A stretch of 64,000 nucleotides of DNA from an uncultured Bacteroidota bacterium (GTDB lineage Bacteria > Bacteroidota > Bacteroidia > Flavobacteriales > Flavobacteriaceae). Both the position numbers and the translations under genes were made by a program. The notes beneath the pieces were generated by a model. It did no database searches, was not told the DNA's origin, and saw nothing but the letters and a program-made list of their open reading frames with translations. Of this stretch, positions 25,822 to 35,422 are shown piece after piece (positions within the stretch are counted from its first letter, which is position 1; each line of letters begins with the position of its first letter). The DNA lies in the NCBI GenBank assembly GCA_902598305.1, contig CACKBL010000003.1:124001-188000 (forward strand), written 5' to 3'.

Positions 25822-28800
25822 CGTTCATTCTTGTTAAATAGATGTAGCCCTTTTTGATTCTTGATCCATCCCCATTTAAATCTAACACATAAAAATATGT
25901 ACCTACAGGCAAGTTGGTATTGCTTCCACCGTTTAAGTTTCCGTTGTAACTTCCATCCCAATCGTTATTGTATCCAGTTGATTCAAAAACTTTAATCCCC
26001 CATCTGTTAAATATCACAAGTTTATTATTGGGGTAGTTTTCATTTAATCCTCCTCGTATCGTCCATTTATCGTTAATTCCATCTCCATCGGGTGAGAAGG
26101 CATTGGGTATAAATAAATTTGTAACAACCAATTCGCTAGAATCTGAAAATGTTTCACCTCCACATATGTAGCAAGGAGAAAAAGCCATTACCCTGTAACT
26201 CCAACCCTCCATACTATACAATGGATTTGAAATTGTTAATTTATTTGTTTGTGTACCATTGTACATATTATCATCAACAAGATCAATCCAATTATTTGAC
26301 TTAGAAGAAACAGACATTGAATTTTTATTCACCTGCCATTGATAAAATATTGTAGACTCAGCAGTAGCTAAAACTGAAATTTCAATTTTTGAATCCCTAA
26401 CTATAAGTTTAGTTTTAACAGGTTGTTCGTATATTTCTACCGCAGATCCAACTTCCAAAAAGTCGAATGTCCCATTTTCATCGTTGTCTGCAATTTCTAA
26501 GTAACCACCACTTGATAAAACTCTACCCTTGGGACCTACTTCGGTATCTCCAAACCCAAGTATTCCGTCGTTATCGTCATCACTAAAACCAGCCTCAATA
26601 GCATCATAACAGCCATCATCATCTGAATCAGGGTCAACCGAGTTAGGTAGACCATCTCCGTCAATATCTTCATCCCCTTCCAAAATATCTAAAATACCAT
26701 CGTTATCGTCGTCCAAATCCATATTGTTTCCAACTTTATCACCATCAGAGTCAAACCATTCTAATTTGTTGTCAGGAAATACATCTATTGAATTTTTGTA
26801 GGTGTCTCCATCGCAGTCTAAATCCTCCCATTCTTTTGTAACAGGAAAGTCTCTAAATTCGATTTTAAAGTCACACCTGTCTTGAGGGTCGGTTTTACTA
26901 TTTACAATCTCTTGGAAGTTGGTAAGACCATCTCCGTCGCAATCAAAACCTTCTTTAGGTTTAACGGTAATGCTTTCAAATTCATAATTACATCTATCAA
27001 AAACATCCGTTCCATCTTTTATCTCATTTCCGTTTAGGACCCCATCTCCGTCACAATCACGTGCTTTCCAAGCATCACTTGTTTCTGTACTAACACTACT
27101 GAATATAAAACTACAGCCATCAAGGGGGTCCGTTTTATCTAGGGCCTCTTTCGCATTTGTAACACCGTCTCCATCGCAATCTTCTTCAGATGTAACCGTT
27201 ATTGTTATACTATCTACATTTAAGGAACAACTGTTTGATGGGTTCGTATTGTCAGCCAAAATTTCGTCAGAACCCAGAACTCCATCTCCATCGCAATCTC
27301 TTCCAATGACTGAAATGCTTACAGTTATGCTTTCCTGTTTGTAACTACATGCGTTTCTTGCATCTGTGTTGTCATCTAATTCATCTCCATTTAATACTCC
27401 ATCTCCGTCGCAATCTAGCTTTTTCCATTCTGGAGATATGTTTCCAAAAATGACACTTGGGAAAAAATAATCGCAAGGGTCAGTACATAATGTACCGTAT
27501 AGTATCTCGTTAGCACAACAAACCCCGTCACCGTCTAAATCACAAGAGGGTGTACAGTCATCTTTAAGAATTATTGTTGAAGAAGCAGTTGAGTTCCCAC
27601 AAAGAGAGGGAATTTCATACAAAATTTGATAAGTCCCACCACTTGATCTTGTAAAATCAATTCTTCCAGTTGTAGGATTTATATCCAAGCCAGCGGGTGA
27701 GCTATAAAATGTACCAGACACTGTTCCAGTTATAGAGGGTCTAATATCTGTATCATCAGGACAAAATTCAGTGCCCTGTGGGTAACCATAGTCAAAAGTT
27801 CCAGTATTGAGGGAAGATATAGTTACAGGAATAGTTGTACTACTAACACAGCCAAGGGTTACAGCTGGGGCAGGTAAAGTTGCCGGAGCTGCGGACTCAC
27901 TTGCAAATAATGCAAGAACCTCGGCATCGGTCAGGGCATCGTTCCACAACTTTAGATCGTCCGCTTCACCTTCAAATAGGGATGTCCCTAGAGATTGATT
28001 TCTATACCCTCCTCCTCCAATAGAAAGACCGTGGTCTCTTATGTTAAAGATGTTACCAGTCCCAAGAAGATTATAAAAAGGAATAACCACACCATCTACA
28101 AACACTCTTCTACCTATGTTTCTATTGTAGACAAAAACCATATGATGCCAATTATTATCTGAAAAATTACCATCTAAAAAACCTTGCCTGCTACATCCGT
28201 TAAACTGACTTTGTCTATTATCTCCAAGTCTTATAATCACACCCCTTGTGGAGTTAGAACAGCCATAATTTCCAATTGATAAAAAATCTCTTCTTGAGGT
28301 ATCATATCTAACCCATAAACTAATTGAAAACGAATCTCTATTATCAGGAAATTCTTGAGCTTGTGCGTCACCAAAGTATATAACTGTATTTCCATTAAAT
28401 TGATATGCTGAATTTGGATTACCAAATCTGTCTGCTACTAAAACAGGTTCTGATGTTGTTGGTAAAACCGTACCATGGTGATTTAGCCCTGAAACATCCC
28501 CGTAGTTTCCATCAAAGGGATAATGACCAACAATATTTGATACTCTAGGTGGTGGAGAGGATAAATTCATAGCAGATGGGGTTGTATAGGTAATATCGTA
28601 AACCCCAATATTAGATAATGATGGATTAATAATTCCTGTTACTCTATCGATTGACAGGCCAGTTGGGCTAGATGTGAAGGTTCCACCTGTGGTGAAAATA
28701 GTAGGTGAAAAAACATTAGTGTTTTTGATACAGAAAAGATCAGAGGAGTAACTAAAATTGGAACTATCTACAGCTTTTATTTCAATTGTTGATGAAGAGG

Positions 28801-31800
28801 TGTCTTGGCAATCACCTGCTGTAGTATATTCAATAGTATAGCTTCCAACAGTTGACAAACTAGGATTTATTATTCCAGTAGATAAATTTATACTAAGACC
28901 TGCTGGATTTGAAACAAAAGTCCCTCCAGGTGTTACAATAGTTGGGGTAACAGTAGATATATCGTTTACACAGTATGTTTTTGCTGGATATTTAAATTTG
29001 GGATCATTTTTAAAATCGTTAATTGTCAAGGTAAACGATGCTGTTCCAGGGCAAATTCCAGAAGAGGTATACTCAATAGTATAGGTGGCAACAGCAGAAA
29101 GATTTGTATCTATTTCACCGCTACTAGAGTCAATACTGAGCCCGGAAGGACTAGAGGTAAAGGTTCCTCCAATAATGGAAAGGGTGGGTGTAACAAGTCC
29201 TATGGTCCCTTGACAATAAATATTTTTTGGGTAACTCAATGTAGGGTTATCACTAGGTTTAATACTTAGTGTAAAGGTAGATGTTGCAGAACACGCACCA
29301 GAGGTAGTGTACTCAATTGTATAGGTTCCAACACTTGAGCTTGTCGGAGATACATTTCCTGTAGATGAATTTATATCCAATCCTGTAGGACTAGAGGTAA
29401 AGGTTCCTCCAATATGATTTGCAGTAGGTGATACAATACCAGAGGTGGATTCACAATAAAAGCTTTCAGGATAAGAAAATGATGCATCATCCACCTCAAT
29501 AATTATTATAGAGGCTGATGAAGTTGTTGAACACACACCAGGAGTTGTATACTCAATTGTATAAGTTCCAACTGATGAACCTAATGGCGTTATTTTACCG
29601 GTTGCTAAATTAATATTCAATCCTGTTGGACTTGATGTAAAAGTACCTCCGGGTGTTCCTAATGCTGATGGAAAAAACCCAATAGATTCACTTTCACAAT
29701 GGGTTATTTTAGAGAAGCTAACTGAGGAATCTTCTGCTTGCAAAATCTCTATACTTGTAGAAGAGGTTGAAGAACAGTCCCCAGCTGTAGAATATTCCAC
29801 TACATAATTTCCTGGAGTTGAACTCGAGGGAAGAATTTCTCCATTTGAAGAATTAATTGAAAGGCCACTTGGACTAGAGGTAAAACTACCACCAGGTGTA
29901 TTTATGGTTGGACTTACTGAACCAATAATTAATTCACAAAACGAACTATCGGAGTAACTAAAAGACGAATCGGTTGTGAAATCAGTTATTGAGAGGGTGA
30001 AAGATGAAGTTGTTGAACAGTCTCCACTTAATGTGTATTCAATTGTATAGGTCCCTACTGAAGAGGTAGAAGGGGTAACCACACCCGTTGAAGCGGCAAT
30101 GCTTAATCCGATAGGTGAAACGGTAAAAGTACCTCCTGAGGCTCCAGTTATTGTTGGAGAGACAACCGAAAGAAGGCCTTTGCAGTAACTATTTGAATCG
30201 TAATTAAAACTTGAATCCGATTCTTCCACTACAATTGAGCATGTTGCAGTATGAACGGTATTTCCTAAAGTTTCAGACCAAGTTACCGTAACAAGATATG
30301 TTCCTGGATTGGAATTATCTACATCAATTATTCCATCGTTTGCTCCAATTGAAAGACCCGAAGGAGATGAAGTGTATGAGTCAGCAAGATAACGTGGAGC
30401 GAAAGAATCGAAATCGTATTGGACCTGGCTTGGAGAAATGGGATCATTATAGATTTTAATTGGACCAAATTGACCTATAAATGCTCTGTCATCGTCTGCA
30501 TTATTTACACCTACTTGTTTTCTTCCAAAATGAATATCACCTCTATCGTCTAATGTCCTGTTGTCGGTTCCAGTTTCTGTATGCTTTAATTCTCCGTTTA
30601 CATAAAATTTTAAAATCGCCAGTCCATCAGGGCCGTTTGTTTGTCTTGTTATAACAAAATTATACCACTGATTGTTGTTAGGAAGAAAATCACCCATTTG
30701 ATAACGGCTATTGTGAATTCTTATCTTTGGAACACTACTTTCATAATAAAATTCTACTTGCCCATTATTCATATCACCATTAGCCCAACTAAATATTTGA
30801 GTATCATTGGTCCAATCAGTCTCATTTACCCATACAGACACTGAAAAAACAGTTCTTGGAAAAAATTTTCTTAAGTTACCACCACCAGAGTTGTTTATTG
30901 AATTTCCTTCATCATTAGTGTTGATTTTCCATGAGTATCCAGGGATATGCTCCACATCACCAGGATTGGCTAAAAGTCGAAAATCGGGGTGATCGTTTGA
31001 ATTGTTTGTAGGATTTCCACTCCAATGACTATAGGCACTGTTTGTAGTCATATTTGTAATTGGAGATCCATTTGAAGCGTTGCCTACATCAGCATAGCTA
31101 TTTATATTTCCAGGGTCCAAATAAATTCTTGGAACTACACTATGAGTTGTTGCTGGAATAAGTGTTGGTCTCAAAGTTCCCCCATCAGAAAGACAAACAG
31201 TGGTGGGTGAGTAGGTCAACGTATGATCAATATCATTTACAGATCTTATGGTTATAGACATAGTAGAGCTGTCACAGCCTATGGTATGAGTAACATTATA
31301 AGTTCCAGCTAACGACGTAGATGGTGATATAGTTCCTGTTAACGAATTAAAATCTAAATAATAATCCCCCGAGGCATAATTCCACTGGAGGGGATCTTGT
31401 ATTGTTATGTAGGTTGGAGTAAAGGTAAAAGATCCTCCAGATTGATTTATTGTAGGATTAACCGAGCTAACGGATTGACTTAATATTGAAGACCCAGAAT
31501 AACCAATTGAGGTGTCATAAACTCCAGTGTTATTAACTATTGAAATTTTAAAAGGATCTCTAGTATTATCTGAATCAAGTTCATATATCCTTATCCTTCC
31601 CCTATCGGTTCCCCCAGTTGTATTATTATTTGGAGCTCCTATAGCAATAATATTTCCTTCAGCATTAATATCTACTGACCATCCAAAACGACCTTTGTTA
31701 TCATTACCTACAATATCGGACCCTATTTTTGTCCATGTTGGTTCTTGCACACCACCAACATTTTTACTTATTTGTCTCCAAACATTGACCCTGCCTATTT

Positions 31801-34800
31801 TGTTTACATTATAAGTGTCGGGGGAGCCGATAACAGCTGTGTTTCCAGAAGCATTTAGAGCTACAGACCAACCGGCTTTTCGTCCATTAACAGTCTCACA
31901 CAGTACACAATCGTAAGCCCAATACTTCCATTTGTCGTCGCTCTCATTATATAAATACGCGTTAGTTCTACCCTTATTTGAAGAATAATGGGGTTGACCT
32001 ACAAGTATCATATTTCCTTCAGCATTTATGGAAACGTCATGACCAAATAAAACAGGATTATTTCCATTTTTCGTATTTCCTTTTTGGGTCCAGTTTGGAG
32101 CGTTATATTCATAAACTATAATCATACCTTTGTTATCGTGCTCATTAGCTCCAATTACAATTGTATTTCCTGAAGAATCTAAATCAACACTTGTTCCCCA
32201 GTTTGGTGTCGAATCTCCAAGGTCTGGAGGATTAATTTTACCTGTACCACCTTTAGGAATCCAGTTTGTTCCGTTGTATTCATAAACATGCACCATTCCT
32301 TTATTTGCTCCAGCTGTATCATTATCAAGGTCCCCAATTGCAAGTACGTTTCCAGCAGAATTTAAGGCGATCGAACGACCAAAATTTTTAGAATTAACTG
32401 TAGTTCCAAAAATTTCATTCCCTAATTGACTCCATACACCATTTCTTCTTTTAAAAACAACCACTCGACCACAATTAGCGCAAGAAGGTAAATCGTGCTG
32501 TAGGTGAGACATTGCTATGATATCACCACTGTCGTTTACTGCTATATGAGAGGAACTAGTTTGATGCCAGTCATTTCCTCCTTGTGCTCCTTTACCTCCA
32601 ATATAGTGACCAATGGCCTCCCAAGAGCCGTTATTATTATAAAAAGCTCTCATTTGTCCTGCTTTAGATCCATTATTATTGTTACCAGGAGCCAGGGTTG
32701 TTAAAACATTTCCAGCAGCATTTAATCTAACAGATATTCCCAACCTATTTTTATTTTGAATATTTCCACTTGTTCCTATTTGTGCATCTATCTCACCTAT
32801 TTGATTCCAGGAACCTATGGATGGATTTCTGGAATAATAAATATCATAATCACCAACAGTGGAAGAAGCGGTATTGATTACACCAGTGTCATTATCCATA
32901 TCCAATCCTGGCGGATCAGAATAATAAATTCCACCTGCTGGGCCAGTTAGAGTAGGCGTTACATTACCATCTGTGATGCAATATGCATTTTGAGGGAAAT
33001 AAAAATCTAATGTATTGGTAGCTTGTATGCTTATTGTTCTTGAAGAGGAACTAGAACATGAACCTGGGATTGAGTAATTGATAGTATAGGTTCCCTGGGT
33101 TGAAGCGGAAAGATTTATTTCACCAGTTGAAACATTTAAAACAATTCCAGCAGAGGAATTAAAATTCCCTCCAGCCGATCCAATGATGGTAGGAGTAGGA
33201 TTTTTTTCAGCTTTGCTATAGATACTCTTTCCGTATACAAAGTTTGTCAACTTAATGTTATTTGAAGTAGCTACAGTCCCAACAGCCCCGTTTTTCTCAT
33301 ACCAAGCAATAGTGTCATCAAGATAACTAGCAGATACAATATCCATATCCCCATCCCCGTCCATGTCAGCCGCATAGACAGAAATTGCACCATCTGCACT
33401 TGTTGCTATATCAGAAGCCGTCCATGTAGGATCTGCAGCCCCGTTATTCTCATACCAAGCAATAGTGTCATCAAATTTTGAAGCTGAAACAATATCCATA
33501 TCCCCATCTCCGTCCATATCTGCTACATATACATCCCTTGCTCCATCTGCACTTGTTGCTATATAGGCAGCGGTCCAAGTAGGATCTGCAGCGCCGTTAT
33601 TCTCATACCATGCAATGGTGTCATCCACTGTAGAGGCAGATACTATATCCATATCCCCATCTCCGTCCATATCTGCTGCATATACAGAGCATGCACCATC
33701 AGCACTTGTTGCTATATCAGCAGCTGTCCAAGTAGGATCTGCAGCTCCATTATTCTCATACCAAGCTATAGTATCATCATCATAAGAGGCCGATATAATA
33801 TCCATATCCCCATCTCCGTCCATGTCTGCCGCAAAGACAGAATATGCATTATTTGCACTTGTTGCTATATCAGCAGCCGTCCAAGTAGGATCGGCAGCCC
33901 CGTTATTCTCATACCAAGCAATGGTGTCGTCATTAGCAGAAGCCGATACGATATCCATATCCCCATCTCCGTCCATATCAGCCGCATAGACATCCCATGC
34001 ACCAGCTGCACTTGTTGCTATATCAGCAGCAGTCCATGTAGGATCTGCAGCTCCGTTATTCTCATACCAAGCTATAGTATTATCCTCCTTAGAAGCCGAT
34101 ACAATATCCATATCCCCATCTCCGTCCATATCTGCTGCAAATACAGAGTATGCACCATCAGCACTTGTTGCTATATCAGCAGCGGTCCACGTGTTATTAA
34201 GGGTTCCATTGTAGGTGTTACCGTAGGAAGAATTATTTATTAAAATTGTTGAGGTGACCGTCTCCATATCATAATAAGCTATTAAAGATGCGTCTAGGGT
34301 TGGAGCGTTGTGCATATCATTTTGAATTTGAGCAAAAGTTCTTTTTGAATTCCAAATTCTTAATTCATCAATTTCTCCTTTAAAAAACTGGGTGCCACTA
34401 TTGTTTTTTCCTAAGTAAAAAACCCCGTCGTTATTAGAAGCAACACCATCTGCAATAAGGCTACTAGTAACGCCGTCTGCTTTGAGTTTATTTTGTTGAA
34501 TCCCATTAAAATACCAATAAAATGTTCCTTCATCAACGCCATCATTTTCATCTGTATCGTGAACTAGGGCAATATGTGTCCATTTAGATATTTGTGTTCC
34601 CTGTAACATCCTTTTCTCTGCTCCAGTTAGATTTGTTTCGAAAAAAATTTCCCTAGGTGCTGCACCTCCTTGACCTCCAATACCTATTATAGATCTACCT
34701 GTCTCACCTGGTAAATTTCCATCAGCTTGAGATAGAATTATATCCTTCGAACCGGTTCCGTGTACTTCTTTTTTATACCAAAAACTAATTGTAAAATCTT

Positions 34801-34969
34801 GATTTGGATCAAATATAAATGGTAGCTCTACGAAATCGTCAACCCCATCAAAAGACAGAGAACGATTGCTTTCATCTACCGACGGTGGGCACCATTGAGA
34901 GAACAATAGACCTGCACAAAAAAAGGTCAAAAGAAAGACAAATTTTCTTAAGTGATTAAAAACAAACAT
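25814..34969 (-). CDS. Giant T9SS-secreted adhesin (SprB-like, 3051 aa)
   Basis: Signal peptide, then LamG 1 (~40-255), six 51-residue FG-GAP/VCBS-type repeats (260-565) with Ca-binding DMDGDGDMDI, two Ig-like repeats, an integrin-like propeller region (~720-1140), LamG 2 (~1280-1525), seven ~80-residue repeats (1584-~2132) with GGTFTSSPTGL-like cores and paired Cys, LamG 3 (~2145-2358), one more such repeat, thrombospondin type 3 calcium repeats with CDGDGV (~2473-2810), and a CHU_C/type-B T9SS C-terminal domain (2952-3051: NAFSPDGDGIND, FNRWG, GTYFYVLDLNG). It would be secreted by T9SS and displayed for adhesion, prey or polysaccharide binding, or gliding. The overlapping PorP/SprF gene is its likely partner. 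A promoter-like site lies 17 bases upstream. Confidence 0.93.
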   Translation of the reverse strand: MFVFNHLRKFVFLLTFFCAGLLFSQWCPPSVDESNRSLSFDGVDDFVELPFIFDPNQDFTISFWYKKEVHGTGSKDIILSQADGNLPGETGRSIIGIGGQGGAAPREIFFETNLTGAEKRMLQGTQISKWTHIALVHDTDENDGVDEGTFYWYFNGIQQNKLKADGVTSSLIADGVASNNDGVFYLGKNNSGTQFFKGEIDELRIWNSKRTFAQIQNDMHNAPTLDASLIAYYDMETVTSTILINNSSYGNTYNGTLNNTWTAADIATSADGAYSVFAADMDGDGDMDIVSASKEDNTIAWYENNGAADPTWTAADIATSAAGAWDVYAADMDGDGDMDIVSASANDDTIAWYENNGAADPTWTAADIATSANNAYSVFAADMDGDGDMDIISASYDDDTIAWYENNGAADPTWTAADIATSADGACSVYAADMDGDGDMDIVSASTVDDTIAWYENNGAADPTWTAAYIATSADGARDVYVADMDGDGDMDIVSASKFDDTIAWYENNGAADPTWTASDIATSADGAISVYAADMDGDGDMDIVSASYLDDTIAWYEKNGAVGTVATSNNIKLTNFVYGKSIYSKAEKNPTPTIIGSAGGNFNSSAGIVLNVSTGEINLSASTQGTYTINYSIPGSCSSSSSRTISIQATNTLDFYFPQNAYCITDGNVTPTLTGPAGGIYYSDPPGLDMDNDTGVINTASSTVGDYDIYYSRNPSIGSWNQIGEIDAQIGTSGNIQNKNRLGISVRLNAAGNVLTTLAPGNNNNGSKAGQMRAFYNNNGSWEAIGHYIGGKGAQGGNDWHQTSSSHIAVNDSGDIIAMSHLQHDLPSCANCGRVVVFKRRNGVWSQLGNEIFGTTVNSKNFGRSIALNSAGNVLAIGDLDNDTAGANKGMVHVYEYNGTNWIPKGGTGKINPPDLGDSTPNWGTSVDLDSSGNTIVIGANEHDNKGMIIVYEYNAPNWTQKGNTKNGNNPVLFGHDVSINAEGNMILVGQPHYSSNKGRTNAYLYNESDDKWKYWAYDCVLCETVNGRKAGWSVALNASGNTAVIGSPDTYNVNKIGRVNVWRQISKNVGGVQEPTWTKIGSDIVGNDNKGRFGWSVDINAEGNIIAIGAPNNNTTGGTDRGRIRIYELDSDNTRDPFKISIVNNTGVYDTSIGYSGSSILSQSVSSVNPTINQSGGSFTFTPTYITIQDPLQWNYASGDYYLDFNSLTGTISPSTSLAGTYNVTHTIGCDSSTMSITIRSVNDIDHTLTYSPTTVCLSDGGTLRPTLIPATTHSVVPRIYLDPGNINSYADVGNASNGSPITNMTTNSAYSHWSGNPTNNSNDHPDFRLLANPGDVEHIPGYSWKINTNDEGNSINNSGGGNLRKFFPRTVFSVSVWVNETDWTNDTQIFSWANGDMNNGQVEFYYESSVPKIRIHNSRYQMGDFLPNNNQWYNFVITRQTNGPDGLAILKFYVNGELKHTETGTDNRTLDDRGDIHFGRKQVGVNNADDDRAFIGQFGPIKIYNDPISPSQVQYDFDSFAPRYLADSYTSSPSGLSIGANDGIIDVDNSNPGTYLVTVTWSETLGNTVHTATCSIVVEESDSSFNYDSNSYCKGLLSVVSPTITGASGGTFTVSPIGLSIAASTGVVTPSTSSVGTYTIEYTLSGDCSTTSSFTLSITDFTTDSSFSYSDSSFCELIIGSVSPTINTPGGSFTSSPSGLSINSSNGEILPSSSTPGNYVVEYSTAGDCSSTSSTSIEILQAEDSSVSFSKITHCESESIGFFPSALGTPGGTFTSSPTGLNINLATGKITPLGSSVGTYTIEYTTPGVCSTTSSASIIIIEVDDASFSYPESFYCESTSGIVSPTANHIGGTFTSSPTGLDINSSTGNVSPTSSSVGTYTIEYTTSGACSATSTFTLSIKPSDNPTLSYPKNIYCQGTIGLVTPTLSIIGGTFTSSPSGLSIDSSSGEIDTNLSAVATYTIEYTSSGICPGTASFTLTINDFKNDPKFKYPAKTYCVNDISTVTPTIVTPGGTFVSNPAGLSINLSTGIINPSLSTVGSYTIEYTTAGDCQDTSSSTIEIKAVDSSNFSYSSDLFCIKNTNVFSPTIFTTGGTFTSSPTGLSIDRVTGIINPSLSNIGVYDITYTTPSAMNLSSPPPRVSNIVGHYPFDGNYGDVSGLNHHGTVLPTTSEPVLVADRFGNPNSAYQFNGNTVIYFGDAQAQEFPDNRDSFSISLWVRYDTSRRDFLSIGNYGCSNSTRGVIIRLGDNRQSQFNGCSRQGFLDGNFSDNNWHHMVFVYNRNIGRRVFVDGVVIPFYNLLGTGNIFNIRDHGLSIGGGGYRNQSLGTSLFEGEADDLKLWNDALTDAEVLALFASESAAPATLPAPAVTLGCVSSTTIPVTISSLNTGTFDYGYPQGTEFCPDDTDIRPSITGTVSGTFYSSPAGLDINPTTGRIDFTRSSGGTYQILYEIPSLCGNSTASSTIILKDDCTPSCDLDGDGVCCANEILYGTLCTDPCDYFFPSVIFGNISPEWKKLDCDGDGVLNGDELDDNTDARNACSYKQESITVSISVIGRDCDGDGVLGSDEILADNTNPSNSCSLNVDSITITVTSEEDCDGDGVTNAKEALDKTDPLDGCSFIFSSVSTETSDAWKARDCDGDGVLNGNEIKDGTDVFDRCNYEFESITVKPKEGFDCDGDGLTNFQEIVNSKTDPQDRCDFKIEFRDFPVTKEWEDLDCDGDTYKNSIDVFPDNKLEWFDSDGDKVGNNMDLDDDNDGILDILEGDEDIDGDGLPNSVDPDSDDDGCYDAIEAGFSDDDNDGILGFGDTEVGPKGRVLSSGGYLEIADNDENGTFDFLEVGSAVEIYEQPVKTKLIVRDSKIEISVLATAESTIFYQWQVNKNSMSVSSKSNNWIDLVDDNMYNGTQTNKLTISNPLYSMEGWSYRVMAFSPCYICGGETFSDSSELVVTNLFIPNAFSPDGDGINDKWTIRGGLNENYPNNKLVIFNRWGIKVFESTGYNNDWDGSYNGNLNGGSNTNLPVGTYFYVLDLNGDGSRIKKGYIYLTRMNDE
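33275..34192 (-). repeat. Six tandem 153-bp repeats within the giant adhesin gene
   Basis: Six consecutive copies of a 51-codon unit, each reading TWTAADIATSADGAYSVFAA-type sequence then DMDGDGDMDIVSAS and WYENNGAADP. Copies differ mainly at positions 13-17 and 35-38 and are nearly identical elsewhere, including at the DNA level (e.g. repeated CCATATCCCCATCTCCGTCC). Confidence 0.95.
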
Positions 34970-34985
34970 ATTAGCTAACCGATTG

Positions 34986-35019
34986 CAAATTTAAGGCATT
35001 TTTTAATATATGAATCAAA
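34986..35019 (-). promoter_or_regulatory. Promoter for the giant adhesin operon
   Basis: On the minus strand, TTTG (35016-35019) and TAAATTTG (34986-34993) match the Bacteroidetes -33 and -7 elements, spacing 22 bases. The -7 box is 17 bases before the ATG. Confidence 0.5.
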
Positions 35020-35020
35020 A

Positions 35021-35422
35021 CTAAAATCGTATCTCCAGTTGTAAGTTTTTTTGAGTAAACCCTAATTTTTTATAAAAAGGTATTGTTTTAGAATCTGTGT
35101 TTAAAATGGTTTTATAACAACCTTCTTTTTTAGAAATAGAAATCAATTGACTAACCAGGGTTGAAGCAACTGATTTGCCTCTATATTTTTTAAATACAAC
35201 TACATCTTCAATTAGGCCAACTTTGCGATTGATTTTTTCGATGATGTGAAGAGAAGAAGACCCCATTATTTGACCTTTTTCACTTTCAGCTACTAGACAA
35301 AAAATATTCTTATTTGAGAAAAAACTTTGAGAGAAACCATTATTATCTTCCCATCCAAACCCCTCTTTCATTAACAAATACAAACTTTCAGCGTCTTTTT
35401 TATTTACTCCTCTAATTAGCAT
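35021..35422 (-). CDS. GNAT-family N-acetyltransferase
   Basis: A 133-residue acetyl-CoA-dependent transferase. The fold's strand-helix order is visible: GVNKKDAESLYLLMKEGF, the central strand GLIEDVVVFKKYRGKSVAS containing the R/Q-x-x-G-x-G/A acetyl-CoA loop (KYRGKSVAS), and FYKKLGF near the end, typical of GNAT motif B. Length is in the usual range. The start abuts the stop of the GH97 gene, so they may share a transcript. The substrate amine is unknown. Confidence 0.85.
   Translation of the reverse strand: MLIRGVNKKDAESLYLLMKEGFGWEDNNGFSQSFFSNKNIFCLVAESEKGQIMGSSSLHIIEKINRKVGLIEDVVVFKKYRGKSVASTLVSQLISISKKEGCYKTILNTDSKTIPFYKKLGFTQKNLQLEIRF

Noticed and set aside
31527-31814. 95-codon plus-strand frame
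   Set aside because: It is antisense to the giant adhesin gene and is a by-product of its biased codon use.
33275-34192. Regular repeats that might look like a CRISPR array
   Set aside because: The unit is 153 bp, in frame within the giant adhesin gene, with no spacer structure; it codes for 51-residue FG-GAP repeats.
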